In this document: one piece after another, positions 8,436-17,390 of the stretch | Position numbering within the stretch: position 1 is the stretch's first letter | Layout: every line of letters begins with the position of its first letter | DNA from: Alphaproteobacteria bacterium | Lineage (GTDB): Bacteria > Pseudomonadota > Alphaproteobacteria > RF32 > CAG-239 | DNA: 64,000 nt | Assembly: GCA_017501665.1 (NCBI GenBank) | Contig: JAFVWM010000032.1 | Span: 1-64,000, forward strand | Direction of reading: 5' to 3' | Notes under the pieces: model-generated | Told to the model about the DNA's origin: nothing | Database searches by the model: none | What the model saw: the letters and a program-made list of their open reading frames with translations, nothing else | Translations under genes and position numbers: made by a program

Positions 8436-8532
8436 GCCGTAATGACAAAATGGTTTATATATGTATTTTTTTTATTGGTCAAGTGTTTTTTTTCATAAAA
8501 TTGATTTTTTTAAATTGTTTTCAGTTTTTATA

Positions 8533-8561
8533 TTGACTTCTTAATCAAAGTGCAGTGTAAT
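8533..8561 (+). promoter_or_regulatory. Likely sigma-70 promoter of the 8602 gene
   Basis: TTGACT and TGTAAT are separated by 17 bp, about 40 nt upstream of the start codon. Transcription would give a short A/T-rich leader. Confidence 0.6.
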
Positions 8562-8601
8562 CTTGCCATTAAAAAAATTATTAACTTAAAATTATTGTTA
8601 T

Positions 8602-9345
8602 ATGAAAGATTTAAATTTGAGAGTTTTTCAACTTACGGGAAACTCTAATGTATTTGCAATGAAACCCGGAGATATAGCTCAGCTGATTATTGAGAATATT
8701 CTTGCTGATAAAGACGGATATATCTCTGATGAATTTATGGAACTGATGGCAAATCATTTGCATAAGTTTTATAATAAAAGCAAACGAGTATGGGTATTAT
8801 TTGCAGAAATTTGTATGCAACGGATTTCTTTAGGTGCTATGAGTGCCTATAATATACCTTATGATCAAAAAACGGAAAGTTTTTCGGTACCATCAAATCT
8901 TTTTAGTTTTTACCCAAGTTCAAAGGATAAGGTATATAATTTTACTAAAATGGTAAAAGTACCTTCACCGTTAAATGATGCATGTCTTAGTTTTTTGGTT
9001 CGACAAAGTAAGTATATTTTAGCATCGCACTTGAGAAAACACATGACAGATATTTTATTTAACTTGGTTAATGACTTAACCAATGAACGTGAACATCAAA
9101 ATGTTATTGTTACCGCAGATCGTTTTTTTCTGCTAACTATAGCTAAAGATTATCTGTATTTGTGTCTGCCACCTAACGATATATTAAATCTTATCGCTGA
9201 AAAAGATATTTGGTATAAACACATTCCTTTTATTCAAAGAAAATGGCCGTTTATAGACCATAGAGATTTTGCAATAAAAATAGGAATGCGTGGTCCGTTC
9301 AAAAAGTTTAGGCTTTATCGCAAAGTATTTCACCATCAAGACTAG
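8602..9345 (+). CDS. Unknown protein, paralog of the 6564-7316 product
   Basis: This 247-residue protein of unrecognised family is related to the 250-residue protein across the tRNA-Glu array. The best match is FAEICMQRISLGAM here against LFEIALQRLSCGAV there, with further collinear similarity in the following helix and the basic C-terminus (KKFRLYRKVFH). Overall identity looks low, so the duplication is old or the genes evolve fast. The leader ending TTAACTTAAAATTATT has no Shine-Dalgarno sequence. A bidirectional terminator follows the stop codon. Confidence 0.8.
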   Translation: MKDLNLRVFQLTGNSNVFAMKPGDIAQLIIENILADKDGYISDEFMELMANHLHKFYNKSKRVWVLFAEICMQRISLGAMSAYNIPYDQKTESFSVPSNLFSFYPSSKDKVYNFTKMVKVPSPLNDACLSFLVRQSKYILASHLRKHMTDILFNLVNDLTNEREHQNVIVTADRFFLLTIAKDYLYLCLPPNDILNLIAEKDIWYKHIPFIQRKWPFIDHRDFAIKIGMRGPFKKFRLYRKVFHHQD

Positions 9346-9355
9346 TCAACAACTA

Positions 9356-9388
9356 AAACTCTGCCCATAAATTGCGCAGAGTTTTTTA
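9356..9388. terminator. Bidirectional terminator between convergent genes
   Basis: Arms AAACTCTGC (9356-9364) and GCAGAGTTT (9376-9384) are flanked by A and T runs, so the hairpin can serve both the 8602 gene and the deacetylase-like gene. Confidence 0.85.
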
Positions 9389-10561
9389 TTTGACATTAGG
9401 GTTTAATATTTTTATTGCAGTGCTTAAAGGAATTATTTTTATTCCTTTTTTATCTACTGTCGGTAACCATTCTTTTAAGGCTGCATAAGTTTGGGTTTTA
9501 GGATGACCGATAGCAATCGCATAGCCGTTTTTATTTGCTAAACGTTCAACCTTGCCGAGTTGGTCTAAAATATATTCTTTTTCGTTTTTATTATCTAAAA
9601 ATACGTGACGATGAGCATAGGCAATTCCGGTGTCTTGAGCTGCTTTTTCGGCTCTTGATTTGGGCGATGTCTTTGAATCCAGAAAATAAAGTCCTTTTTC
9701 TTTTAGGGTTTCCATTACCGTTTTCATCCGCTTATAATCTTCGGTAAGTTTGCTTCCCATGTGATTATTTATACCTTTTATTTCCTTAAATTTTTTTAAC
9801 ATTGCAAGTAGATTAGCCTTTATTTCACTTAAACTCATTTTTGTTGTCAAAACATCGGGTGCTACATCTACTGCCGTTTGTGCTTCCATGGGAACATGAA
9901 CTATAATTTCGTGTCCGCTTTTTAGCGAATTATTGATTTGCTCATCAAGCTTTCGTCCATATGTTAAAAATGATGCCGTAATAGGAGCTTTTAATGATGA
10001 TATCTCTGCTGTTCGTTTTAAGCTTATACCCATATCATCAATAACTATGACAACTGCTTTTTTGCTACCGAAATATGGAGGTTTTCTTGCCGGTATTATG
10101 TGTATTCCTTTTGATTTTTCAACTTTTTCTTTGTCTCCGACGTCGATAATATCATCCGGTAATTTTTCTTCATACAAATGTTCAAGAAGCTTATTCATAT
10201 CTTCGGGATGAATATTTATGTCGCTGTTATCGGCTATAAGATTTGAAATAACCTCTTTTTTTTCTATATTTTCGTTTAATATAACTTTGCCATATTCCTC
10301 ATTATACGAATCGGTTATAAATCTTTTAATAGACCCACAAGCAACATCTCTATTATTGGCACAAAATGCTTCGTAAGACGTTTCACCTGTTCTTTGAGAA
10401 ATTATTTCATTATCATTTTCTGTCGTTTCTTTATTAATTTGAGATTTTATATTAAAATACAAACATAACATAATTATAATAAAAATCGCAGCTAAGAGAT
10501 GTAAACCTTTTAGCATCAAAAATCTTAGCTGCGCTTTAGTTATTTGTATTTCATCAAACAA
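9386..10561 (-). CDS. Divergent polysaccharide deacetylase family protein
   Basis: The 391-residue product has one N-terminal membrane helix (about residues 13-35), a low-complexity periplasmic linker, then a domain starting at about residue 170. That domain shows KAVVIVIDDMG, PITASFLTYG, HVPMEA, NHMGSKLT, FLDSKTS and AIGHPKTQT, the pattern of the divergent polysaccharide deacetylase (YibQ/DUF610) family. The protein would sit in the inner membrane facing the periplasm, acting on a glycan; activity is not proven for most of this family. It starts 2 nt after lysS on the same strand, so the two form an operon. Confidence 0.88.
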   Translation of the reverse strand: MFDEIQITKAQLRFLMLKGLHLLAAIFIIIMLCLYFNIKSQINKETTENDNEIISQRTGETSYEAFCANNRDVACGSIKRFITDSYNEEYGKVILNENIEKKEVISNLIADNSDINIHPEDMNKLLEHLYEEKLPDDIIDVGDKEKVEKSKGIHIIPARKPPYFGSKKAVVIVIDDMGISLKRTAEISSLKAPITASFLTYGRKLDEQINNSLKSGHEIIVHVPMEAQTAVDVAPDVLTTKMSLSEIKANLLAMLKKFKEIKGINNHMGSKLTEDYKRMKTVMETLKEKGLYFLDSKTSPKSRAEKAAQDTGIAYAHRHVFLDNKNEKEYILDQLGKVERLANKNGYAIAIGHPKTQTYAALKEWLPTVDKKGIKIIPLSTAIKILNPNVK

Positions 10562-10563
10562 AA

Positions 10564-12036
10564 TCAGTCTCTTTTTCTTAAAGTTGGAAATGCGATAACA
10601 TCACGAATTGTAGCGGCAGAAGTCAGCAATATTGCAAGTCTGTCGATACCCATTCCCATGCCTCCCGTCGGAGGAAAGCCGTTTTCCAAAGCAGTAACAA
10701 AATCTTCGTCAAACATTTGCGCCTCATCATCACCGGCTTCACGTTCTGCAGCTTGAGCATCAAAACGTTCTTTTTGTTCTAACGGGTTAGAAAGTTCAGA
10801 ATAAGCACAACCGATTTCCATGCCACCGATATAGGCATCAAAATGTTCTACAAGGCGCGGATTATCACGATGTGTTTTTGCCAAAGGCGAAATATCTCTC
10901 GGCATATCCATAACCAATGTAGGTTGTATTAAATAAGGTTCTACTTTTTCATCAAATACTTCTTGAACTACTTTACCCCAACATGTACATTCATCGGCAT
11001 TAACACCGACAGATTTTGCCATTTCTTTAGCTTCATTCAAATCTTCAGTAGAAAGCAAATCTATACCTGCATATTCTTTAATTAAATCAATGATTGATTT
11101 ACGGGCAAATCCTTTTGACAAATCAACCTCTTCTTCGCCAATTGTAATAACTTTGGTACCCAAAACTTTTTCGGCAACGTATGGTATCATGTCGGAAAAT
11201 AAATCGGCCATGTCATTATAATCAGCATAGGCCTGATAGGCTTCCAAACCGGTAAACTCAGGATTATGGCTCTTATCAATTCCTTCGTTACGGAAGTTGC
11301 GCCCTATTTCGAATACTCGGTCAAATCCTCCGACGACCAAACGTTTTAAGAACAATTCCGGTGCAACGCGCAAATACAAATCCATATCCAACGTATTGTG
11401 GTGAGTAATAAACGGTTTGGCATTGGCCCCACCCATAATAGTGTGTAAAATAGGAGTCTCAACTTCCATAAATTGATGTTCTTCAAGCCAATGGCGAACC
11501 GCAGAGGTAATTTGGCAACGTTTTTGATATATTTCTCTGCTGTCATCATTCATGATAAAATCAACATATCTTTGACGATAACGAGCTTCTACATCTGTAA
11601 GACCATGAAATTTTTCCGGTAAGGGTTGAAGTGATTTTGATATAATATCAAATTTTTCGGCGGCAATGGACAACTCGCCCCTAGGTGTTCTTCTGACATA
11701 GCCCGAAATACCGACTATATCACCGACATCAAGATTTTTTAGCAGTTCCATATCTTCTTCGGAAAGATGATTTTTGTGACAAAAAGCTTGGATCTTGCCA
11801 CTTTTGTCTTTTACATCAATAAACATACCTGAATTACGTACAGCCATAGCTCGACCGGCAATTATAACTCTATCTTCGGTGTCGGTGCCGGCTTCAATAT
11901 CTTTGTACTTTTCTTGTAAATCTGCGGCATAGGCATTAGGTACAAATTTATACGGGTACGGATTATAACCTCTGTCTTGTAAGTTCTTAAGTTTTACCAA
12001 ACGGGATTCACGATGTATGTTTGTTTCTGTAGACAT
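10564..12036 (-). CDS. lysS: Lysyl-tRNA synthetase, class II
   Basis: This 490-residue enzyme charges tRNA-Lys with lysine. The N-terminal OB-fold anticodon-binding domain occupies about residues 50-150. The class II core has motif 2 around [11 protein letters not shown] and motif 3 at [13 protein letters not shown] near the C-terminus, with the lysine-pocket segment [14 protein letters not shown]. Many Alphaproteobacteria instead use the unrelated class I LysRS, so a class II enzyme is noteworthy here. The start follows a purine-rich AAGGAAAT leader. The deacetylase-like gene follows in the same operon, and lexA is divergent. Confidence 0.97.
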   Translation of the reverse strand: MSTETNIHRESRLVKLKNLQDRGYNPYPYKFVPNAYAADLQEKYKDIEAGTDTEDRVIIAGRAMAVRNSGMFIDVKDKSGKIQAFCHKNHLSEEDMELLKNLDVGDIVGISGYVRRTPRGELSIAAEKFDIISKSLQPLPEKFHGLTDVEARYRQRYVDFIMNDDSREIYQKRCQITSAVRHWLEEHQFMEVETPILHTIMGGANAKPFITHHNTLDMDLYLRVAPELFLKRLVVGGFDRVFEIGRNFRNEGIDKSHNPEFTGLEAYQAYADYNDMADLFSDMIPYVAEKVLGTKVITIGEEEVDLSKGFARKSIIDLIKEYAGIDLLSTEDLNEAKEMAKSVGVNADECTCWGKVVQEVFDEKVEPYLIQPTLVMDMPRDISPLAKTHRDNPRLVEHFDAYIGGMEIGCAYSELSNPLEQKERFDAQAAEREAGDDEAQMFDEDFVTALENGFPPTGGMGMGIDRLAILLTSAATIRDVIAFPTLRKRD

Positions 12037-12148
12037 TTATATTTCCTTATTGTTTTTTATTTCCAAATAACTTTTCCAACTATACGACAAGTTAAATTTT
12101 TTTCAACATAAAAATTCATCAACTCAAAATAAGTTTTACAATTATAAC

Positions 12149-12181
12149 TTGACAAGCAAAAAAAAAGAACTAAACTAGAAC
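12149..12181 (+). promoter_or_regulatory. lexA promoter with alphaproteobacterial SOS box
   Basis: TTGACA at 12149 and TAAACT at 12171 are 16 bp apart. GAAC (12167) and GAAC (12178) are separated by 7 bp, which on the other strand is GTTC-N7-GTTC, the known LexA operator of Alphaproteobacteria. The box overlaps the -10 region, so LexA should repress its own gene. Confidence 0.85.
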
Positions 12182-12219
12182 AAAAATCATTTTATATATA
12201 TATTGAAAGGTTTTACGCT

Positions 12220-12876
12220 ATGTTGACGCCAAAACAATATAACCTATTGATGTTCATAAATAAAACTTTAAAAGAAACAGGCTGTTGCCCTTCTTTTGAT
12301 GAAATGAAAGATGCGTTGGGATTAAAATCAAAGTCCGGTATTCATGCTCTTATAGATGCCTTGGTTGAACGCAACTTTTTGAAAAAATTACCACATAAGG
12401 CGCGTGCATTGGAAGTTGTCAGATTGCCTAAGCTAAAACCTTCCAGTATAATTGCCGAAGAAAAGCTTAAAGAAGAAGCTTTGGCTTCATCAACGGTTGA
12501 GCTCCCTCTTTATGGTAAAATTGCAGCAGGAACTCCGATTGAAGCTATTGCTAACGAAAGTGAAAAAGTTTCTGTTCCGCTTAATATGATACATGGCGGA
12601 GAATATTATGCCTTAACCATTGAAGGCGACTCTATGATCGGAGCCGGAATTATGAATGGCGACACGGTTATTATCAAAAAAACCAATGTTGCGCATAACG
12701 GCGATATCGTAGTTGCTTTGGTTGATGATTGTGAAGCCACCTTAAAACAAATTAAAAAAGACGGACCGGAAGTTTTGCTCATACCCAAAAATGAAGCTTA
12801 TGAAACACGCCGTCTGCCTGCTAGTCGCGTTAAAATTCAAGGTATCTTAAGCTCGCTGATTAGAACTTATCACTAG
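12220..12876 (+). CDS. lexA: LexA repressor
   Basis: LexA represses SOS genes and cleaves itself when RecA filaments form. The 218-residue protein has an N-terminal winged helix (MLTPKQYNLLMFI, with LKSKSGIHALIDAL as the recognition region), the Ala-Gly cleavage site in KIAAGTPI, the catalytic serine in EGDSMIGAG and the catalytic lysine in ATLKQIK. Length and layout match alphaproteobacterial LexA. It is preceded by the SOS box described separately and AAGG a few bases before the ATG. Confidence 0.97.
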   Translation: MLTPKQYNLLMFINKTLKETGCCPSFDEMKDALGLKSKSGIHALIDALVERNFLKKLPHKARALEVVRLPKLKPSSIIAEEKLKEEALASSTVELPLYGKIAAGTPIEAIANESEKVSVPLNMIHGGEYYALTIEGDSMIGAGIMNGDTVIIKKTNVAHNGDIVVALVDDCEATLKQIKKDGPEVLLIPKNEAYETRRLPASRVKIQGILSSLIRTYH

Positions 12877-12942
12877 AATTGAAATTTTATATTTTGTTCT
12901 TATCTTTGTTAATCATCAATTAAATTAACAAGGGTTTCGTAT

Positions 12943-13356
12943 ATGAACAATGTTGCAAAAATTTCATTTTTTCTTATTGTCTTGTTTATGCTTTTTGCGT
13001 GTGTTACACCAAATTCATATAATCTGAAACTAAACTCTTTAATAGGTGCATCAAAAGACGATATTGAAGCACAGTTCGGTCGCCCTTCGGCTATTAAAAT
13101 CTTGGGTGATAACGTAGAAATCTTAGCTTATACTAAAGTTGATGATATTTTTGTACCATCAGAATTTTATACTTATTCTCAAGGCGAAGAAATCTATGGT
13201 CAGGACGGGCTGTTTTCACCTTTTTTATCTACTTATCTTTTTTCAAATACTCCGGGTAATATAGGATATGAGGCAAAATATATATGTAAAACATTGTTCT
13301 TGCTTGAAGACAACAAAGTTATTGCTTGGAAGTGGCAAGGGAATAGTTGCTATTGA
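12943..13356 (+). CDS. Small predicted lipoprotein
   Basis: The 137-residue product has a hydrophobic signal and a lipobox LFAC, with Cys at about residue 20. The mature part contains a segment (LIGASKDDIEAQFGRPS) reminiscent of BamE/SmpA-fold proteins, where a short helix precedes G-x-P. I infer an outer-membrane-associated lipoprotein of unknown role. It begins 66 nt after lexA with AAGGG upstream and could be partly co-transcribed. Confidence 0.75.
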   Translation: MNNVAKISFFLIVLFMLFACVTPNSYNLKLNSLIGASKDDIEAQFGRPSAIKILGDNVEILAYTKVDDIFVPSEFYTYSQGEEIYGQDGLFSPFLSTYLFSNTPGNIGYEAKYICKTLFLLEDNKVIAWKWQGNSCY

Positions 13357-13501
13357 AAAAAATCTTATAAAATATATTTTTAAATTAAACCAATATTAAC
13401 TAAAATCTGTTTGACTCGTTTCAGTTAATTAAAAAAATTTAAGCAGTACGAGTCTGAAAATTCCAGTAGGAAAAATATGTAACAATTAAGGTGCACCTGA
13501 T

Positions 13502-13819
13502 ATGGATTTTGGGCTGGATATTCAAGATAAATTAAAAAAGAACTGGTTGGCTTTAACTTGTGCTTTTATTACAGTGTATTTCTGTTTTAATATATTTTGC
13601 GGTGATAGAAATATTTATCGTTATTTTGTGTTGAAAAATGAAATTGCACAAGCGACGGCTTTATCAAACCACTATTCAAGCATTGTAACTAATCTGCAAC
13701 GTAATGTAGATTATCTGTCTAACACATCTCTGGACATTGATTTGCTTGATGAAAGAGCAAGAGTAATTCTTAATATGGCCGAAGAAGATGAATTTGTTAT
13801 ATTAGATAATGAAATTTAA
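13502..13819 (+). CDS. FtsB/DivIC-like cell division protein
   Basis: This 105-residue protein has a short cytoplasmic N-terminus, one membrane helix (about residues 17-33), a coiled-coil segment (about 38-75) and a C-terminal LDERARVILNMAEEDEFVIL segment. That is the septum formation initiator (FtsB/DivIC) pattern, in which the last part contacts FtsL/FtsQ. In Alphaproteobacteria this gene often sits near enolase or pyruvate dehydrogenase genes, which I do not see here. AAGGTG precedes the start. Confidence 0.8.
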   Translation: MDFGLDIQDKLKKNWLALTCAFITVYFCFNIFCGDRNIYRYFVLKNEIAQATALSNHYSSIVTNLQRNVDYLSNTSLDIDLLDERARVILNMAEEDEFVILDNEI

Positions 13820-13841
13820 ACTTATACTAAATACAAATTAC

Positions 13842-13880
13842 AAAAAAGGTTTGCTTTTTTTATAAAGCAAACCTTTTTTA
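13842..13880. terminator. Bidirectional terminator between the FtsB-like gene and murE
   Basis: A 16-bp inverted repeat (AAAAAAGGTTTGCTTT and its complement) separates two convergent genes and provides T-runs on both strands. Confidence 0.9.
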
Positions 13881-13895
13881 ATTACGTATTACACT

Positions 13896-15302
13896 TTAAA
13901 TATTTTTAGCGACCTCCTCATGATCGCTAAAAGGTATAATCTCACCTTTTATATATTGACCTGTTTCGTGTCCTTTACCTGCTAAAACCAAAATATCACC
14001 GGTTTCCAATGATTGAATTGCCGTTTTGATGGCTTTTGCTCTATCAGCTATATTATATGCTCCGGGACATCCCAGAATTATCTCATTTCTGATATCTTCA
14101 GCCTCTTCAAATCGCGGATTGTCATCGGTAATATAAATTACATCGGCATATTGATGCGCAATTTGTCCCATTATCGGACGCTTTCCCGCATCACGATTTC
14201 CACCACATCCGAATAATACGTGCAATTTTCCTTTCACATGAGGGCGAAGTGCTTTTAAGGCATTTTCCAAAGCATCGGGTGTGTGTGCATAATCAATATA
14301 AACAGATGCTCCGTTTATGTCTGCCACATGTTCCAAACGACCTTTAGCGCCTTTAATGTCGCTCATATAGTGTATAACATCATCGGGAAGTCCTGTTATT
14401 GCAGATAGTATACCTAGGGCGCATAAAATGTTCATAGCTTGAAATTCACCGACTTGAGATATCTCGATAGTTTGTGGCTGACCGAAATATTCGATTTCTA
14501 ATTTTTGACCTTTTTCAGATGGTGTGGCACATAATAATTTTATATCGCTTCCTCGAGTTCCGTATGAAATTATTTTTTGACCACGCTGACGGCAAACATC
14601 GGCAATTTTGCCATAAACATCGACATCAGCATTTAAAACTGCTGTTCCGTCAGGTGATAATAATTGTTTAAACAAAATCAATTTGGCATCTAAATATTCT
14701 TCGAAAGTTTTGTGATAATCAAGATGATCGCGTGTCAAATTTGTAAAAGCGGCAACCTTAAAAGTAAGTCCGCCCATACGATATTGATGCAAACCGTGGC
14801 TTGAAGCCTCCATAGCAACATAGGCAAAATCGTCTTCAGCCAAAGACTTAAGTTGCTTATGCAACGCGACGTTATTTGGTGTTGTGTTGGGTGACGGCAG
14901 CGCTTCCTCACCACCTTTAATAAGTCCTAAAGTTCCGATACTGGCGGCTTTATATCCCATTTTTGTAAGCACTTGACGAACAAAATCAACAATTGACGTT
15001 TTACCGTTGGTTCCGGTTACAGCACATAAATTAGCCGGTACTTTACCATAATATTTGGCGACAGCTTGAGCATAGGTGAGCGCCGGATTATCTGATTTTA
15101 TGACAATTACGTCTTCGGGTAAAACTTCACTATATTCACTTGACACGATAATGGCCGAAGCACCTTTTGATATGGCATCTTTTACATATTCGTCAGAATT
15201 TAATGATCCGAACAAATATCCCGATTTAACTTCTCTGGAATCAGAGGTAATACCTTTTATTTCAATTTCTTCTTGTGTATTGATGATTTTGCTTAATTTC
15301 AT
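13896..15302 (-). CDS. murE: UDP-N-acetylmuramoyl-L-alanyl-D-glutamate--2,6-diaminopimelate ligase
   Basis: MurE adds meso-diaminopimelate to the peptidoglycan precursor in the cytoplasm, using ATP. The 468-residue protein has an N-terminal UDP-binding domain, the P-loop VTGTNGKTSIV at about residue 95, the central-domain EASSHGLHQYR segment and a C-terminal domain with DDNPRFE. DNPR is the signature that selects diaminopimelate over lysine. It stands alone here rather than in the usual mra/mur cluster. Confidence 0.97.
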   Translation of the reverse strand: MKLSKIINTQEEIEIKGITSDSREVKSGYLFGSLNSDEYVKDAISKGASAIIVSSEYSEVLPEDVIVIKSDNPALTYAQAVAKYYGKVPANLCAVTGTNGKTSIVDFVRQVLTKMGYKAASIGTLGLIKGGEEALPSPNTTPNNVALHKQLKSLAEDDFAYVAMEASSHGLHQYRMGGLTFKVAAFTNLTRDHLDYHKTFEEYLDAKLILFKQLLSPDGTAVLNADVDVYGKIADVCRQRGQKIISYGTRGSDIKLLCATPSEKGQKLEIEYFGQPQTIEISQVGEFQAMNILCALGILSAITGLPDDVIHYMSDIKGAKGRLEHVADINGASVYIDYAHTPDALENALKALRPHVKGKLHVLFGCGGNRDAGKRPIMGQIAHQYADVIYITDDNPRFEEAEDIRNEIILGCPGAYNIADRAKAIKTAIQSLETGDILVLAGKGHETGQYIKGEIIPFSDHEEVAKNI

Positions 15303-15426
15303 AATTATGTCCTCTTTTTTTTACATATAGTTCATATTTTAATCAAAACTTGTAAAAAAGTATTTAATTTTTAATATTTGTTCTATATTATTTTTTTATA
15401 AATAAAAAAACAGAAAGGTGTATTTT

Positions 15427-15906
15427 ATGAAACATATTTTAGCTGCATTTTTACTATTGGCTTTTACTTTTGATGTAAAAGCTTCCGATGTTTATCTTTT
15501 TTATAATGCATCAAGCGAATATCTTAATGAAATAGATATTAAAACAGATGAGGTTAAAAATGTTTTTGACGGAGAATTCGGAACTGTTGTTGAAGAATTA
15601 CCGCAAGAAGTAAAATTTGAAGATTTTTATGTTTCGCGCTTTCCCGACAAATCTTATGTATTTATCTTGAATGCACCATTCAGTTGCGGACAAATCGGTT
15701 GCGGTACCGTTGTTTTTGAAAGAGATAATGACGGAAAATTGTATGAATTAGACAGAATAGATCCATTAAAATGTAAAGTTTACGACTCCGATAAATTACT
15801 TTGTACAGAAGGCGGTTATAAACCCGAAATCGACTTTAACTTTGAAGATTATGACTTACCTAAGAAAAAAATATTACATTTTCCGGCACCAGGTACTGCT
15901 GAATAA
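15427..15906 (+). CDS. Exported protein of unknown function
   Basis: The 159-residue product starts with a clear signal peptide (MKHILAAFLLLAFTFDVKA, cleavage likely after KA). The mature part has two cysteine pairs' worth of Cys (CGQIGCG, then two more), suggesting disulfides in the periplasm. I chose the ATG at 15427 because AGAAAGG lies 8 nt upstream; an in-frame GTG at 15418 overlaps that site. Family not recognised. Confidence 0.75.
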   Translation: MKHILAAFLLLAFTFDVKASDVYLFYNASSEYLNEIDIKTDEVKNVFDGEFGTVVEELPQEVKFEDFYVSRFPDKSYVFILNAPFSCGQIGCGTVVFERDNDGKLYELDRIDPLKCKVYDSDKLLCTEGGYKPEIDFNFEDYDLPKKKILHFPAPGTAE

Positions 15907-16036
15907 TTTGTTCGAACCTCTTACAAATCTTAAGTTTTAGAAGAAAACGACAAAAAAATATTAAACACCTTGATTTTTTTAAAAAAAACGTTTATATTCA
16001 CTGAAAAGCGTTATATTTTTATTGTGAGGGTATGTT

Positions 16037-16429
16037 ATGAAAAAACTTTTTGTTGTCGTGTTAGTCGTAATGCTTTCTGCTTGTGCTTGTTTTGATTGCA
16101 AAAATGATATTCCTACGCGAATCCGTATGGCTAATAATGCTAAACTTGATTGCGATTATTTTGATGGTCGTACATGTTACAGATATGTATACAAAAAACC
16201 GGATCACCCGATTGTAAGACCGGAACCTGTCCGTTATCGTAAGTGTCATACCGTCAGACCTGCTTGCAATACTTGTAACACTTGCGAAGATAAAGTTTCT
16301 GAAGTTCGCGAACCTGTAGAAGTAGTTTATAAAAAAACAACTTATAAAACCGTATGCGATCCTAAAACAGTTTCACAAGTAAGCTATGAAACAGTGCCTT
16401 ATGATGAAGCACCAATTGAGGAAAAATAA
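16037..16429 (+). CDS. Cysteine-rich predicted lipoprotein
   Basis: The 130-residue product has a signal peptide ending LSAC, so it is probably lipidated at Cys-17. The mature part is rich in cysteine (CACFDC, CDYFDGRTC, CHTVRPACNTCNTC) and basic residues, then has a VYKKTTYKTV segment. The cysteine spacing suggests several disulfides or metal binding. Function unknown. GAGGGT precedes the start, and a hairpin terminator follows. Confidence 0.7.
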   Translation: MKKLFVVVLVVMLSACACFDCKNDIPTRIRMANNAKLDCDYFDGRTCYRYVYKKPDHPIVRPEPVRYRKCHTVRPACNTCNTCEDKVSEVREPVEVVYKKTTYKTVCDPKTVSQVSYETVPYDEAPIEEK

Positions 16430-16451
16430 TATTTTTATATTATCAGAAAAA

Positions 16452-16479
16452 AACCACTTTTTTTGCAGAGTGGTTTTTT
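16452..16479 (+). terminator. Terminator after the cysteine-rich lipoprotein
   Basis: Arms AACCACT and AGTGGTT are separated by 10 nt and followed by T residues. Confidence 0.85.
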
Positions 16480-16570
16480 GTTTGGGTAAAGCTTAATTAT
16501 TTGAGTTGCATCATCTTGTGTAATGTTGCATAATTGCTTTGTTGTTTATTATACTTGCCGGAGTATTAAT

Positions 16571-17353
16571 ATGGCTAATGATTATCAAATTTTTAATCAA
16601 GACAGCTTCGAGGTAATGAAAAATTTACCTGATGAAAGTTTTGACATGATTTTTGCAGATCCGCCATATATGATTTCGAATGTCGGAACAAGTTGTCAAA
16701 ACGGTAAGCTTGTATCAATAAATAAAGGAAAGTGGGATTATTGCCAAGGCGTTGAACAAAATTATGAATTTCATAAACGTTGGCTTAGAGAATGTAAAAG
16801 GCTTTTAAGAAAAAACGGAACACTTTGGGTTTCCGGAACTTATCACAGTATTCATCCTTGCGGTTTTGCAATGCAACAGCTTAATTATCATATTTTAAAC
16901 GATATTATTTGGTTTAAGCCTAATGCCAGTCCCAATCTTTCTTGCAAATATTTTACGGCAAGTCATGAAACATTGCTTTGGGCCAGAAAAGATAAAAAAG
17001 CAAAACACTATTTTAATTATAATGCCATGAAAAACGGTAACTTTCCTAAAGATATATTAAAAAAACCGGAACATCAAATGCGTACTGTTTGGTCGATTAA
17101 TGCAACACCTCCTGATGAAAAAAAATTTGGCAAGCATCCCACTCAAAAACCTTTGGCTTTACTTGAACGCATTGTTTTGGCCTCAACCAAAGAAGGTGAT
17201 GTTGTATTCGATCCTTTTATGGGAAGCGGAACTACCGGTGTAGCATCATTAAAGCTAAATCGTAAATTTGTGGGAATTGATAATACTAAGGAGTATTGCG
17301 AACTGGCAAAAAAACGCTTAAACGATGTTTTGAACAATCGCCCACTTATCTGA
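16571..17353 (+). CDS. Orphan DNA methyltransferase (beta-type, DPPY)
   Basis: This 260-residue enzyme has the amino-methyltransferase motif DPPY in FADPPYMISN near residue 30 and the SAM-binding motif DPFMGSGTTG near residue 215. This order (IV before I) is the beta class that makes N6-methyladenine or N4-methylcytosine. The segment after DPPY (ISN..GTSCQNGK..S.NKG.WD) resembles the DpnA/HindIII-type methylases. No restriction endonuclease gene is nearby, so it is probably an orphan regulatory methylase. The start at 16571 is chosen because GGAG lies 8 nt upstream; the frame is open further. Confidence 0.9.
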   Translation: MANDYQIFNQDSFEVMKNLPDESFDMIFADPPYMISNVGTSCQNGKLVSINKGKWDYCQGVEQNYEFHKRWLRECKRLLRKNGTLWVSGTYHSIHPCGFAMQQLNYHILNDIIWFKPNASPNLSCKYFTASHETLLWARKDKKAKHYFNYNAMKNGNFPKDILKKPEHQMRTVWSINATPPDEKKFGKHPTQKPLALLERIVLASTKEGDVVFDPFMGSGTTGVASLKLNRKFVGIDNTKEYCELAKKRLNDVLNNRPLI

Positions 17354-17390
17354 TAGAAGAGGATTATTGTTATATAAAACGAATATAATC

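Noticed and set aside
16571..17353. Restriction-modification system
   Set aside because: No endonuclease or specificity gene is adjacent; the methylase stands alone.
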